Under the pieces are notes generated by a model. It was not told the origin of the DNA. It worked only from the letters and a program-made list of their open reading frames with translations, and made no database searches. DNA of 64,000 nucleotides from Pseudoalteromonas sp. P1-9. Its GTDB lineage: Bacteria; Pseudomonadota; Gammaproteobacteria; Enterobacterales; Alteromonadaceae. A program made the translations under genes and the position numbers. The stretch spans positions 162,814 through 226,813 of the forward strand of contig NZ_LKBD01000005.1 in the NCBI RefSeq assembly GCF_001399975.1, read 5' to 3'. Below are positions 28,898 through 38,031 of this stretch, piece by piece (position 1 is the stretch's first letter; each line of letters begins with the position of its first letter).

Positions 28898-30967
28898 ATG
28901 GAAATGGAATCTAATATCTCGGCTACGCCGTTATATTTTGAAAAAGAATTAAGTTGGTTGTCTTTCAACGAACGCGTGTTACAAGAGGCAAAAGATCAAA
29001 CTAACCCTATTATTGAACGCATTCGATTCTTAGGCATATTCTCTAATAATCTTGATGAATTTTTTAAAGTGCGTGTTGCCGATGTTAAACGCAGAATTTT
29101 ACTCGATGAAGTTAAAAAACTTCCTTCCACGCATATTCAGTTACTTGCTGAAATTCAAGAGAAAGTACTCAAGCTCAACGAGAAGTTTGACGATATTTAC
29201 CAACAAATTTTAATTGATTTAGCGCGTTATAATATTTACATCTCAAAGCCAGAACAGCTAGATGAGGCTGCACGCGCATGGTTGAGCGAGTATTTTATAA
29301 ATAACGTGCTTGACCATATGACGCCGATTAAAGTGAGTGATGCCCCAGAGAAGAAAATCCACCTAAATGATTCGTGTGTTTATATATTGGTTTCGCTTAA
29401 TGGTGAACGAGAGCAATATGCAGCACTTGAAGTGCCACAAACAATTAATCGCTTTGTTATTTTACCTAGCAAACGTAACAAAAAAGACAAGCACATTGTT
29501 GTAATAGATGACTTAATAAAATACTTTTTGCGCGATATTTTTACTGGGCTTTATAAGTTTGATGACATCTCAGGCTACGCGTTTAAACTAACACGCGATG
29601 CTGAGTATAACCTTGACGACGAAGTAGACGAAGGTTTACTTGATAAAATGTCTAAAGGGCTAAAACAACGTTTAAACTCTGAACCTACGCGATTGGTATA
29701 TGACGATGATATGCCCGAAGCAATGCTCCGAATTTTGTGTAAAAAGTTGGGTGTTAAACAATATGATTCGACTATTGGTTCGGCACGATATCGTAATTTT
29801 AAGGATTTTATCGGTTTTCCAAATGTTGGGCGTAAATACCTTGAAAACCGTCCATTACCGGCATTAAAAAACAAAGAATTTAGCCAGCAAGACAATGTTT
29901 TTAAGGCGATTAGTCTTGGTGATATCTTACTTTATTATCCCTATCATACCTTTAATCATCTCACTGAATTTTTAAGGCAAGCAAGTTACGACCCTAAAGT
30001 GACGCAAATTAAGATCAACATTTACCGAGTTGCAAAACATTCGCGGGTGATCAGTGCGTTACTAAATGCTGCGAGAAATGGTAAAAAAGTCACTGTGATG
30101 GTGGAGCTAAAAGCGCGCTTTGACGAAGAAAATAATATTGAATGGTCTCGGTTGCTAAAAGAAGCGGGCGTTAAAGTAATATTTGGTATTCCAAGTTTAA
30201 AAGTACATTCAAAATTATGTTTGGTGTACCGTAAAGAAAAAGGTGTGATTGAAAAGTATGCACACATTGGTACTGGTAATTTTCACGAAAAAACAGCAAA
30301 TATTTACACTGACTTTAGCTTGTTTACTAAACATTTTGACCTAACTCGTGAAGCAACCGATGTTTTCCGTTTTATTGAATACAGTTATAAGTCGTTTAAC
30401 TTCGAACATTTAATGGTCTCTCCGGTAAATGCACGTGAAAAAATTTATCAATTGATCGACAGCGAAATACACCAAGCAAAATTAAAGCAACCCGCTGCAA
30501 TTACACTCAAGGTAAATAACTTAGTTGATACTGGCTTGGTCGACAAGCTTTACGAGGCTTCTACATTTGGCGTGCAAATTCGAATTATTGTTCGCGGCAT
30601 GTGCAGTTTAATTCCTAATATTAAAGGGATTTCAGACAACATTCGCATTATCAGTATCATCGACCGATTTTTAGAGCACCCTCGAGTCATGGTTTTTCAT
30701 AATTCTGGTGATGAAAAGGTCTATATTTCGTCGGCAGATTGGATGACGCGAAACCTTGACCATCGAATTGAAGTAGCGACGCCAATTTACGATAATGCGT
30801 TAAAACAAATAATAATTGATATTCTTGAATTACAATTTAAAGACCGTGCTAAAGCGCGGTTAATTGACTCTAGCCAACGAAATCATTACGTTCGTAGAGG
30901 CAATAAAATGAAACTTCGTTCTCAAATTGCAATTTATGATTACCTGAAAAAGCGAGAAAACTCTTAA
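28898..30967 (+). CDS. ppk: Polyphosphate kinase
   Basis: A 689-residue PPK1 (E. coli is 688) that polymerises the gamma-phosphate of ATP into inorganic polyphosphate and runs in reverse. The N-terminal domain begins YFEKELSWLSFNERVLQEA with FSNNLDEFFKVR. The two phospholipase-D-like domains carry the autophosphorylated His in LKVHSKLCLV (near 437) and a second His in DRFLEHPRVMVF (near 593), plus HIGTGNFHEKTA. The stop overlaps the ppx start (TAATG), so the synthetic and degradative enzymes are coupled. Confidence 0.98.
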   Translation: MEMESNISATPLYFEKELSWLSFNERVLQEAKDQTNPIIERIRFLGIFSNNLDEFFKVRVADVKRRILLDEVKKLPSTHIQLLAEIQEKVLKLNEKFDDIYQQILIDLARYNIYISKPEQLDEAARAWLSEYFINNVLDHMTPIKVSDAPEKKIHLNDSCVYILVSLNGEREQYAALEVPQTINRFVILPSKRNKKDKHIVVIDDLIKYFLRDIFTGLYKFDDISGYAFKLTRDAEYNLDDEVDEGLLDKMSKGLKQRLNSEPTRLVYDDDMPEAMLRILCKKLGVKQYDSTIGSARYRNFKDFIGFPNVGRKYLENRPLPALKNKEFSQQDNVFKAISLGDILLYYPYHTFNHLTEFLRQASYDPKVTQIKINIYRVAKHSRVISALLNAARNGKKVTVMVELKARFDEENNIEWSRLLKEAGVKVIFGIPSLKVHSKLCLVYRKEKGVIEKYAHIGTGNFHEKTANIYTDFSLFTKHFDLTREATDVFRFIEYSYKSFNFEHLMVSPVNAREKIYQLIDSEIHQAKLKQPAAITLKVNNLVDTGLVDKLYEASTFGVQIRIIVRGMCSLIPNIKGISDNIRIISIIDRFLEHPRVMVFHNSGDEKVYISSADWMTRNLDHRIEVATPIYDNALKQIIIDILELQFKDRAKARLIDSSQRNHYVRRGNKMKLRSQIAIYDYLKKRENS

Positions 30968-32466
30968 TGAAAAGCACTGCAACAATTGCTGCGTTAGATA
31001 TTGGTTCGAATAGTTTCCAGTTGATTGTTGCAAGGCAAATAAGTGGCCGTTTAGAAATCTTACACAAAGAAAAACTAAAAGTTCATTTAGCAGAAGGGTT
31101 AGGTGAAACCGGCAATTTAAGCGATGACGCGATAATTCGTGCTGAAGCAGCACTAAAAGAATTTGCAACAACGCTACAAGGATTTAATGCTAATCACGTA
31201 AAAATCGTTGCAACGTACACGGTACGAAAAGCAAAAAATAAATATCACTTTATCCAACGTGCGAAAAAAATCATTCCGTTTAATATTGATGTAATTTCTG
31301 GATTGGAAGAAGCACGTTTAATTTACCAAGGCGTTGCTAATTATCGTGCTGATAGCGATACAAGATTGGTAATTGATATTGGTGGTGGCAGTACCGAATT
31401 TATTGTTGGTAAAGGAGCAAATACGTATCAGCTTGCAAGCCGAAGTATGGGATGTGTAACATTTCAGCAAATGTTCTTTGCAGACAATACGATTTCACAA
31501 AATAGTTTTAGCCGTGCCATTGTAGCAGCGAGCCAAGAAATTGAGCCTATTCTTAATGCCTATCAAAATACAAATTGGCAGTGCGCTATTGGCACATCGG
31601 GTAGTTTTAAAGCAATTTTGAGCATTGTGCAGCACACACTCGTTAATGACTCAGAACATGGTCAAATCACTTTGTTTGACTTAAACGTAATCAAACAAAA
31701 ATTGATTTCGTTTGGTGATATTGAACATATCGAATTACCAGGATTGAGTGATGAGCGTAAAGGGATCATTAGTTCGGCTGTCGCGATTGCAATTGCGTGC
31801 TTTGAGTTACTCAATATAAAGTCGTTATCGTATTGTGATTTCTCGCTACGCGAAGGTGTATTACACGAGTTAATTGATAGCCGCGATAATCATAACTTAA
31901 AGCAGCAAAGTATTGACAATTTCGCACAGCGTTTTGATTGTGATAAAAATCAATCAACTCGTGTTAAAACCATGCTTACTTGGCTGTTTGAATATGCAAA
32001 CAAAGGCTGGAATGTAAGCACACAACTTCAGCAAATTGTTTTTTTTGCTGCAGATATACATGAAGTAGGGTTAAGCATAAGTTCTTCTAATATTCGTAAG
32101 CATTCTGCTTACATAATCGCGAATAGTTTACTGCCTGGTTTTAGCCAAGAAGAACAGCAGCTGTTAACGTTATTGGCACGAAATCATCGAAAGAAATTAA
32201 AATTTGAATCTGAACAGCTTGAATCAAACACAGATTTTAAAGAACTTATGCAGGCGATTTCTATTTTTAGATTAGCACTGTTGTTTACGCAAAAGCGTCA
32301 ATGTGATTTTGTTAAAATTGACCAGATCAGGTTTTTAGAGCACGCAATAGATGTAACATTTGAGCAAAATTGGTGGCAAGAACAACCTTTATTACAAGCG
32401 GATTTTGAGAAAGAAGCCATGTTTTTGGAGCCTCATGGTATCACTTTAAACTGCTTAAACCGTTAA
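30967..32466 (+). CDS. ppx: Exopolyphosphatase
   Basis: A 499-residue member of the Ppx/GppA family (E. coli Ppx is 513). The ASKHA-fold phosphate loops are visible as AALDIGSNSFQLIVARQ near the N-terminus, ISGLEEARLIYQGV, and VIDIGGGSTEFIVG near 140. The C-terminal part is an HD-like helical domain. It releases phosphate from polyphosphate ends. GppA activity on pppGpp cannot be excluded by sequence, but the ppk neighbour argues for Ppx. Confidence 0.95.
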   Translation: MKSTATIAALDIGSNSFQLIVARQISGRLEILHKEKLKVHLAEGLGETGNLSDDAIIRAEAALKEFATTLQGFNANHVKIVATYTVRKAKNKYHFIQRAKKIIPFNIDVISGLEEARLIYQGVANYRADSDTRLVIDIGGGSTEFIVGKGANTYQLASRSMGCVTFQQMFFADNTISQNSFSRAIVAASQEIEPILNAYQNTNWQCAIGTSGSFKAILSIVQHTLVNDSEHGQITLFDLNVIKQKLISFGDIEHIELPGLSDERKGIISSAVAIAIACFELLNIKSLSYCDFSLREGVLHELIDSRDNHNLKQQSIDNFAQRFDCDKNQSTRVKTMLTWLFEYANKGWNVSTQLQQIVFFAADIHEVGLSISSSNIRKHSAYIIANSLLPGFSQEEQQLLTLLARNHRKKLKFESEQLESNTDFKELMQAISIFRLALLFTQKRQCDFVKIDQIRFLEHAIDVTFEQNWWQEQPLLQADFEKEAMFLEPHGITLNCLNR

Positions 32467-32520
32467 TATTAAAGCAAACTGTAACCTCGCCGATATATAG
32501 GTAAGTTTGAGGAGTAAACT

Positions 32521-32739
32521 ATGGATATCTTAACCCCATTTTTGCCGCGTATTAATACTGTGCACCCAGTGGACAAATCTACCTTATATGTCGTTGGCGT
32601 GAGCGATAATAAGACTACAAAAGTACGCCTTAAAAAGAATGAGGCAACTCTGTCAGAACTTAAAAAACAAAAAGAAGACGCGACAAAAGAAAACCACACA
32701 AGTGAAGATGATGAGGAGCATATTGATACTTGGGCTTGA
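32521..32739 (+). CDS. Small acidic hypothetical protein
   Basis: A 72-residue protein starting at ATG 32521 behind a strong site (GAGGAG about 8 bases upstream). The first half reads MDILTPFLPRINTVHPVD and is mildly hydrophobic; the second half is highly charged (LKKQKEDATKENH, SEDDEEHIDTW) and probably disordered or helical. No signal peptide is seen and no family is recognised. It follows ppx by 54 bases and may be co-transcribed. Confidence 0.6.
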   Translation: MDILTPFLPRINTVHPVDKSTLYVVGVSDNKTTKVRLKKNEATLSELKKQKEDATKENHTSEDDEEHIDTWA

Positions 32740-32975
32740 TAGTAAGTTAATAGTTATTTTTCTAACACTACTCTCAATCCTTTTAATACGCGCAAAAATT
32801 GCTGAGACCCCATAAATTTATCTTTAGGGTTTTGGTTTATATAAGCGGACTTACCTTAACACCCATGTACATCCTACTTAGCCAATCAACACCGAAATTC
32901 ACCCTTTAACACATAAATTAAGCGGATTTATTGTGCTTCTAATACGCTTCTAAATCAAAAGAGTAGGAGTAAAAA

Positions 32976-33365
32976 ATGCGTTGTGTGTGTAAAGAATGTG
33001 ATTTTCAGGTGTGGAAAGGCTATGGGGAAATAGGCTTTGGTTGTAAATGCGGCTACTCATGGTTACCTGAAAAGTACTATGCTGCACTTGATGGTAAGGG
33101 AACATTTACCTTTAGTGCTTTTTCAACACATTTAAATACAACTATAGGTACGGCAAGTAAACACGGTTGCCCGCAATGTTCAAATACACTTGTTGATAAA
33201 AACTTGGATGAAATAACACTTACACATTGTGAAAATTGCAAAGGCGTTTTGTTTAACCTTACGCAATCCCGGGTTTTTTTTCAATTTTATAAGTTACCTA
33301 ACTATGATAACCGAGCGTTACACATGTTAAGTGATTTGCCATTTATTGCGCTTTTGTTTAGTTGA
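32976..33365 (+). CDS. Zinc-ribbon protein (zf-TFIIB-like C-terminal half)
   Basis: A 129-residue protein with two Cys clusters. The first, RCVCKECDFQVW and GCKCGYSWLPEKYY, lies in residues 2-35. The second, HGCPQCSNTLVDKNLDEI and THCENCKGVLFN (about 66-97), fits the zf-TFIIB-type ribbon found in many small bacterial proteins. A strong site, GTAGGAG, precedes ATG 32976. The role is unknown; binding of nucleic acid or protein is a generic expectation for this fold. Confidence 0.7.
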   Translation: MRCVCKECDFQVWKGYGEIGFGCKCGYSWLPEKYYAALDGKGTFTFSAFSTHLNTTIGTASKHGCPQCSNTLVDKNLDEITLTHCENCKGVLFNLTQSRVFFQFYKLPNYDNRALHMLSDLPFIALLFS

Positions 33366-33488
33366 GATGCAAAGAACACATCATACTTACTAAGTGTTAA
33401 AGTTCAAAGCGCTGCTAATGCGTTAAACGCTAACATTTTTCGCCAAAGCTATGTGAAGTAATGTTTCTTACAAGAGGAACTCAAAAAA

Positions 33489-33532
33489 AGGCCCAATCTT
33501 TGAGTAATTCGGAATCTTTATAAGCTGGGCCT
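33489..33532. terminator. Hairpin downstream of the asparagine-synthase-like gene
   Basis: AGGCCCA and TGGGCCT arms (33489-33496 and 33526-33532) with a loop of about 30 bases. On the minus strand the stem is followed by a run of T residues, consistent with ending the minus-strand gene that stops at 33648. Confidence 0.55.
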
Positions 33533-33647
33533 TTAGGGTTTAATTATTTACCTTTGGTCGGGGTGGTAAACAGTCGAGCGATAATATATCAGTAAGCTCG
33601 GGCCAAGGTTTGTCATAAGCTTGTCAATTTGTGAAAAAGTGTAGCAT

Positions 33648-35330
33648 CTAACTTGCTTTCAATATTTGCGCTTTGTCGACGCAATTAAGCCAAACTAGAC
33701 CAAAACCAATTATATAGTTCTCAAGCTTATATTGCCTTATTTGTGAAATTAGCGCCGCCTTGTCGTTGTCATCAAGTCCAAGTAAATCAACGGTTGCTAA
33801 TAATACGCTTTGACTAACTTCCGAATAATCATATTGATACATAGGTTTAGATTGCTTACCAAAATGCCCGTTCAAACCTAGACGGCTGACTAAGCCTGGG
33901 TATTTTTGTCCAAGTGTTAAACCCTGGTTTAACGGTTTATTGGTTTTGTCCCAAGGTAGTGCAGCAAGTTTCGGCGATAAATCAGATATTAGTTTGCGAT
34001 GAAAAGCACTGTGTAATTTGTACTTGGCAGGTAGATTCAACATCGTACACACGACCTCATCATTTAAAAATGGGTGCGTGCGATTATAGTAACTGTCGAG
34101 TAATTGCTGCCCAGCGACAACCATTCGTTGGCAACGGGCTTTCAAGTAAAACTGATCTGCTTGCTTCGCCGCATCGACATACTCGCAGATGTGCTCTTTG
34201 ATAAAATTATTAACCGTTTTTTCAATACTGACACTGTCTTTTAAAAGCAGTTGAGCAATTGGCCACGTTTGTTTTGTTAATTCTTCACTGATGTAACGCG
34301 TGATGCGGGGCACTGTATATTTGTTAAGTGAGTTCTGACCGAAGAAACGAAAACCTGGCATGCCTCGGTCGTAATAAAACGCACGATACGTTTCTGCGCC
34401 AGTACCGGTTATAATTGTTCGACCTTGGGTTTGATCTAATAGTTGCTTGTCGATTAATGCATGCGCATGGTGAAACGGGACTTCGCCAATGCTTGCCTTG
34501 GTAATTCTTTTTATCGTTTGTCTATCAAAATGGGTTGTTGAATTTTTTGAATGGAACAGTTTCAAATTACATGCATTAGCAAGCTTAATCGCATACTGAA
34601 CATCCGTACTATTAACTTCGCCATAACACAGTCCTTCGGGTTTCAAGTTCAAAACCTCACACGCAGATAATATAGCGCGTGAATCCAGACCGCCTGACAA
34701 AGATACTAATGGATTACTATCGTTTTTGAAGCAATTTCTTACTGCTTCAATAAACGCATCTTTTGCATGGCTATATTTGGTGTTTTTGTTAAAACATTTA
34801 GCATATTGCGCCTGTATTTTTTGTTTCTCAAGCGTGTGGTTGTTAAGGTTAACCTTAATCAGAGATTCACCTGTAAAATGTTGGGTGTGCTTAATTATAC
34901 AATCGTTGTTAAAAAGCTGCCCCAGTGCAAGCAGGTTACGTAAGGCTGTCTGATTAAATTCAACCTGATCTTCTAAGCAATTGATTAATGCAGTTCGCGA
35001 GCTTGCAATAATGGTATGTTGTTGATGCTGATACACCAGTAACGGGAAAGTACCAAATTCATCACTCGCTGCGTAAACAATACGGGTTTCTTTGTTAACG
35101 AGCACCCAAGAGCGACCGGTATAACACTTTTTTAGTCCATTCAGTAGATCAGCGGTTATTTGCCTGTCTTGATTTCGATAAGCAACATCACCCCAAATAT
35201 AAATGTCGAACAGATGTGTCGAATGACAGGTTGAAGCGAGACTAGTGTTAAAGTCGGCGATGTTTGCTTGAAACCATTCGCCAATTTCGTTTCCAATAGA
35301 TTTTGCTACGTTGAGACTAAATTGCGCCAT
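33648..35330 (-). CDS. Asparagine-synthase-like protein lacking the glutaminase cysteine
   Basis: A 560-residue protein with the two-domain plan of asparagine synthetase B. The N-terminal 200 residues resemble an Ntn amidotransferase domain (SWVLVNKETRIVYAASDEFGTFPLLVY) but begin MAQFS, so the essential Cys2 nucleophile is absent. The C-terminal domain has the ATP pyrophosphatase loop LVSLSGGLDSRAILSA (near 215-230) and a GTGAETYRAFYYDRG segment. Loss of Cys2 is typical of relatives such as beta-lactam synthetase and lasso-peptide cyclases, which adenylate a carboxylate without glutamine. It stands alone, between dgt and a zinc-ribbon gene. The substrate is unknown. Confidence 0.85.
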   Translation of the reverse strand: MAQFSLNVAKSIGNEIGEWFQANIADFNTSLASTCHSTHLFDIYIWGDVAYRNQDRQITADLLNGLKKCYTGRSWVLVNKETRIVYAASDEFGTFPLLVYQHQQHTIIASSRTALINCLEDQVEFNQTALRNLLALGQLFNNDCIIKHTQHFTGESLIKVNLNNHTLEKQKIQAQYAKCFNKNTKYSHAKDAFIEAVRNCFKNDSNPLVSLSGGLDSRAILSACEVLNLKPEGLCYGEVNSTDVQYAIKLANACNLKLFHSKNSTTHFDRQTIKRITKASIGEVPFHHAHALIDKQLLDQTQGRTIITGTGAETYRAFYYDRGMPGFRFFGQNSLNKYTVPRITRYISEELTKQTWPIAQLLLKDSVSIEKTVNNFIKEHICEYVDAAKQADQFYLKARCQRMVVAGQQLLDSYYNRTHPFLNDEVVCTMLNLPAKYKLHSAFHRKLISDLSPKLAALPWDKTNKPLNQGLTLGQKYPGLVSRLGLNGHFGKQSKPMYQYDYSEVSQSVLLATVDLLGLDDNDKAALISQIRQYKLENYIIGFGLVWLNCVDKAQILKAS

Positions 35331-35460
35331 ATCAGGTACTCAAATAATCGTTTTCTTTATCTGAGCAATGAACGTGCCTTAGTTAATTCATTGATTTTTA
35401 TTGAATACTAAGGCTGATTTATGAGGTTTTCGCTTTTTGCGACGCAATTTAAGTTTAAAT

Positions 35461-36933
35461 CTACTCAATTACCATAAGTTTTCGGTACGTATCATAGGCA
35501 AATTGGTCAGTCATATTGCCGATAAAATCTTGTATTAAACGCGCACGATAATAAAACTCGTAGATTGGATCGTTTTGTTTCAACGCATCCAATGCATCGA
35601 CCGATTTTTTATATACGGACAGATATTTCGATGAAATTCGGTTTAGTAAGCGCGATTCAACCGAAAAATTAAATTCACCAGCGAGTAGTTTATTAAAGTC
35701 GTTACGGGAATAGTCGAGCAAACACGCATATTCATTAAGCAACGTAGTAATAATCTTGTGTCCTTGTAATTCAAGCTGCTGCACTTCGTGATGACAAAAC
35801 ACATATTTAAACGCGACTGACTTAAGGGCTTTCGTAATCGCATGTTGATAGCTATTATCTTCAAGTAGAGAGGCATCAAAGCTACCATGGAAAATTTGTT
35901 CAATATTATCGCAAAAACGAATAGCACTGTGTTTTACTAACGGGTGAAGTAAGTTGACTCGCAGGCGTATGAAGAAATTATTCTCAATGTTGTAGGCTTC
36001 TTTTTTAGCGTAATCGTAAGCATGTTCGCATTTACGCTGCATAAACGAGCCCAGCTCATCGTCATCAATATTAAACAGTGATAGTACATGGCGGTATTCA
36101 GTGTTTAAGACGTCAATTAAAAAAGGGATGGTAATTAAGCCTTTTTCAACAGCGTCTTCTATGTCGGCTAGACAATAAGCAATATCGTCAGCTGCTTCCA
36201 TAATGTAACTGGCAGGATGGCGATGGCCTAACTTCATGCCAAGTTCATTACATAAGGTTTCAATAAACTCACTTTCACTGAAGTAATAGCCAACCTTTTT
36301 CATTAAATACTGTTTGTTTGCTGGCACCTGCTGTTTGGGTAATGTGCCACAGCGAGTATATTTTAAGATACTCGCTGTTTGACAATAGGTTAGGTTTAGC
36401 GCAAATAAGCTGTGAACATTTCGTATCGCTTGCGCATTACCTTCGTAATGACAAAGTTCGTGTAGTATCGCTTGCGTAGGTGAAAGAGGGTGATCTTCAC
36501 CAATAGTTTTAGAAAAAGTGTCTTTCGAAAGCGGGTGAGATTTTAAGTATTTACTAAACCAAGCATTTATCGCGGCTTCACCAAAATGACCAAACGCTGG
36601 ATTACCGATATCGTGCATCAAGCACGCCATTTCAACTAAACTTTCTAACTCTCGTTCAAGAGGCTTCAACCCATATTGGGTTAGCTGGGCTTCGCTCAGT
36701 GTATTAAATATGGTCTGTACAATAAACCGGCCATTTTGTTGCACTTCGAGAGAATGGGTAAGACGCGAACGGACCGCAGCATTGCGTTCAAGAGGGAATA
36801 CTTGTGTTTTTTGCTGTAATCGTCGTAGTCCTGCGCTATTTATAATACGTCCACGATCGCTCTCAAGTGCGGTTTTTGTATTGTTTGTTTGATTGAACGG
36901 TCGTTTTGCATTTATTTTCTGTTTGAAATCCAT
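35461..36933 (-). CDS. dgt: Deoxyguanosinetriphosphate triphosphohydrolase (dGTPase)
   Basis: A 490-residue HD-domain hydrolase (E. coli Dgt is 505) that cleaves dGTP to deoxyguanosine and triphosphate. Motifs: ESDRGRIINSAGLRRLQQKTQVF, RLTHSLEVQQNGR (HD metal His), CLMHDIGNPAFGHFGE (HD pair near 110) and AADDIAYCLADIEDAVEKG. I start at ATG 36933 (MDFKQKINAKRPF), which aligns with the usual Dgt N-terminus; a GTG 12 codons upstream is open but adds residues the family lacks. Dgt homologues are known to limit phage replication by dGTP depletion. Confidence 0.95.
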   Translation of the reverse strand: MDFKQKINAKRPFNQTNNTKTALESDRGRIINSAGLRRLQQKTQVFPLERNAAVRSRLTHSLEVQQNGRFIVQTIFNTLSEAQLTQYGLKPLERELESLVEMACLMHDIGNPAFGHFGEAAINAWFSKYLKSHPLSKDTFSKTIGEDHPLSPTQAILHELCHYEGNAQAIRNVHSLFALNLTYCQTASILKYTRCGTLPKQQVPANKQYLMKKVGYYFSESEFIETLCNELGMKLGHRHPASYIMEAADDIAYCLADIEDAVEKGLITIPFLIDVLNTEYRHVLSLFNIDDDELGSFMQRKCEHAYDYAKKEAYNIENNFFIRLRVNLLHPLVKHSAIRFCDNIEQIFHGSFDASLLEDNSYQHAITKALKSVAFKYVFCHHEVQQLELQGHKIITTLLNEYACLLDYSRNDFNKLLAGEFNFSVESRLLNRISSKYLSVYKKSVDALDALKQNDPIYEFYYRARLIQDFIGNMTDQFAYDTYRKLMVIE

Positions 36934-37266
36934 TGCGATATCGTTTGTCTGTTTTTTACAATTTAACACTCAGGCAATACGGATTCTAGCGTGTTTTACT
37001 TGGTTCACTTAATGTTCAGTTTAATTTTGGCATGATGATTCTAACTTAAAGCCTAAAAGATGATTTTAAGTTTATATCCCGAGTATTTATGAGTTTATGA
37101 AAAGCAAAAACCCGCTGGGCTAGCGGGTTTTTTATTTTATAACGCGGCATAAAGAGCTCAAATCTGTTCGAGTCATCTCTACGTTTTAAAAATATAATTA
37201 ATTTTTCAACCTTTTTTGATCTCGCTGCGACTAAGTAATAAATACTCACTATCTGGGATGATAAAA
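36934..37266. other. Intergenic region between dgt and a tiny membrane-protein gene
   Basis: About 330 bases without a supported gene. It holds a strong terminator-like hairpin at 37108-37136 and presumably the dgt promoter on the minus strand. Nothing else recognised. Confidence 0.4.
37108..37136 (+). terminator. Strong rho-independent terminator-like hairpin
   Basis: Perfect 9-base stem AAACCCGCT/AGCGGGTTT (37108-37116 and 37122-37130), 5-base loop, then a T run on the plus strand. No plus-strand gene lies just upstream, so the transcript it ends (perhaps a small RNA, or transcription antisense to dgt's 5' region) is unidentified. Confidence 0.75.
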
Positions 37267-37395
37267 ATGGATTTAAGTTACTTTTTAGCAAACTATGTAG
37301 ACCTTCTAAACCTTTTACTTTCACCGGTTGTAAGCCTGTGGCTTTGTTTTATCGCCACGCAATTGCTTGTAAAGTCTAAGCAACAAGCTGTTTAA
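37267..37395 (+). CDS. Tiny single-helix membrane protein (42 residues)
   Basis: ATG 37267 to TAA 37393-37395, with GGGA at 37255-37258, 8 bases upstream. The product starts MDLSYFLANYVDLLNLLLSP, continues with a helix VVSLWLCFIATQLLV and ends in the basic tail KSKQQAV, a positive-inside pattern. It lies 143 bases before the HU gene. No family recognised. Confidence 0.5.
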   Translation: MDLSYFLANYVDLLNLLLSPVVSLWLCFIATQLLVKSKQQAV

Positions 37396-37538
37396 GCAAC
37401 AAGATCATTAAATTACTAACTTAAAATCAATTTTTTTGGTGAATTTGTTTAAAAAATGACAAATACGTATTGCCAAGCCAGAAAAAATGCATAACTATAG
37501 GGTCTGCAAAGGCAAAATAATAAAGATAGGAATCTATA

Positions 37539-37811
37539 ATGAACAAAGCACAATTAGTTGAAAAAATCGCTGCGGATGCAGAAATTTCTAAAGCAGCAGC
37601 AGCTCGCGCATTAGACGCATTCACTGGTGCAGTGTCTACATCATTAAAAGACGGTAACTCTGTAGCGCTAGTTGGTTTCGGTACTTTCTCTGTTAAAGCA
37701 CGTGCTGCGCGCACTGGCCGTAACCCACAAACTGGTGAAGAAATTCAAATCGCTGCAGCTAACATCCCTACTTTCAAAGCAGGTAAAGGTCTTAAAGACA
37801 GCGTTAACTAA
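37539..37811 (+). CDS. hupB: DNA-binding protein HU, beta-like
   Basis: A 90-residue nucleoid protein, exactly the family length. The helical dimerisation part ([20 protein letters not shown]) is closer to E. coli HupB than HupA, and the DNA-binding beta arm reads [19 protein letters not shown] with the intercalating proline. HU bends and compacts DNA without sequence specificity. It is followed by its own terminator and stands as a single-gene unit. Confidence 0.95.
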   Translation: MNKAQLVEKIAADAEISKAAAARALDAFTGAVSTSLKDGNSVALVGFGTFSVKARAARTGRNPQTGEEIQIAAANIPTFKAGKGLKDSVN

Positions 37812-37840
37812 TTTGTAAAAGTTATCATCCCAATAACTTT

Positions 37841-37866
37841 AAAAAGGAGCATTTAGCTCCTTTTTT
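37841..37866 (+). terminator. Terminator after HU gene
   Basis: Stem AAAAAGGAGC/GCTCCTTTTT (37841-37850 and 37856-37865) with a 5-base loop and a T run. Confidence 0.88.
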
Positions 37867-38031
37867 ATTGTTTGTTATTCAACTCTGTGGCTTAAACCCA
37901 TTTGGTAATTATTCGATAAAATGGTGCAGGGTAGAAACACGCTAATAAGGCTGAACCTGCAACATCGTTATTTACATTGGCTAATCCAACCTCGTTAGCA
38001 TTAGGTGTAGTTGTCTAAAAACGCTTTATGA

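Noticed and set aside
32740..32975. Possible terminator between the 72-residue gene and the zinc-ribbon gene
   Set aside because: Only imperfect, T-poor repeats were found; no stem long enough to call.
33548..33616. 22-codon minus-strand frame after the asparagine-synthase-like gene, considered as a peptide precursor
   Set aside because: No ribosome site, and no leader/core pattern (Thr at -2 before Gly, acidic residue at 7-9) expected of a lasso precursor.
37046..37324. 92-codon minus-strand frame upstream of dgt
   Set aside because: It reads through the strong hairpin at 37108-37136 and opposes the better-supported tiny membrane-protein gene.
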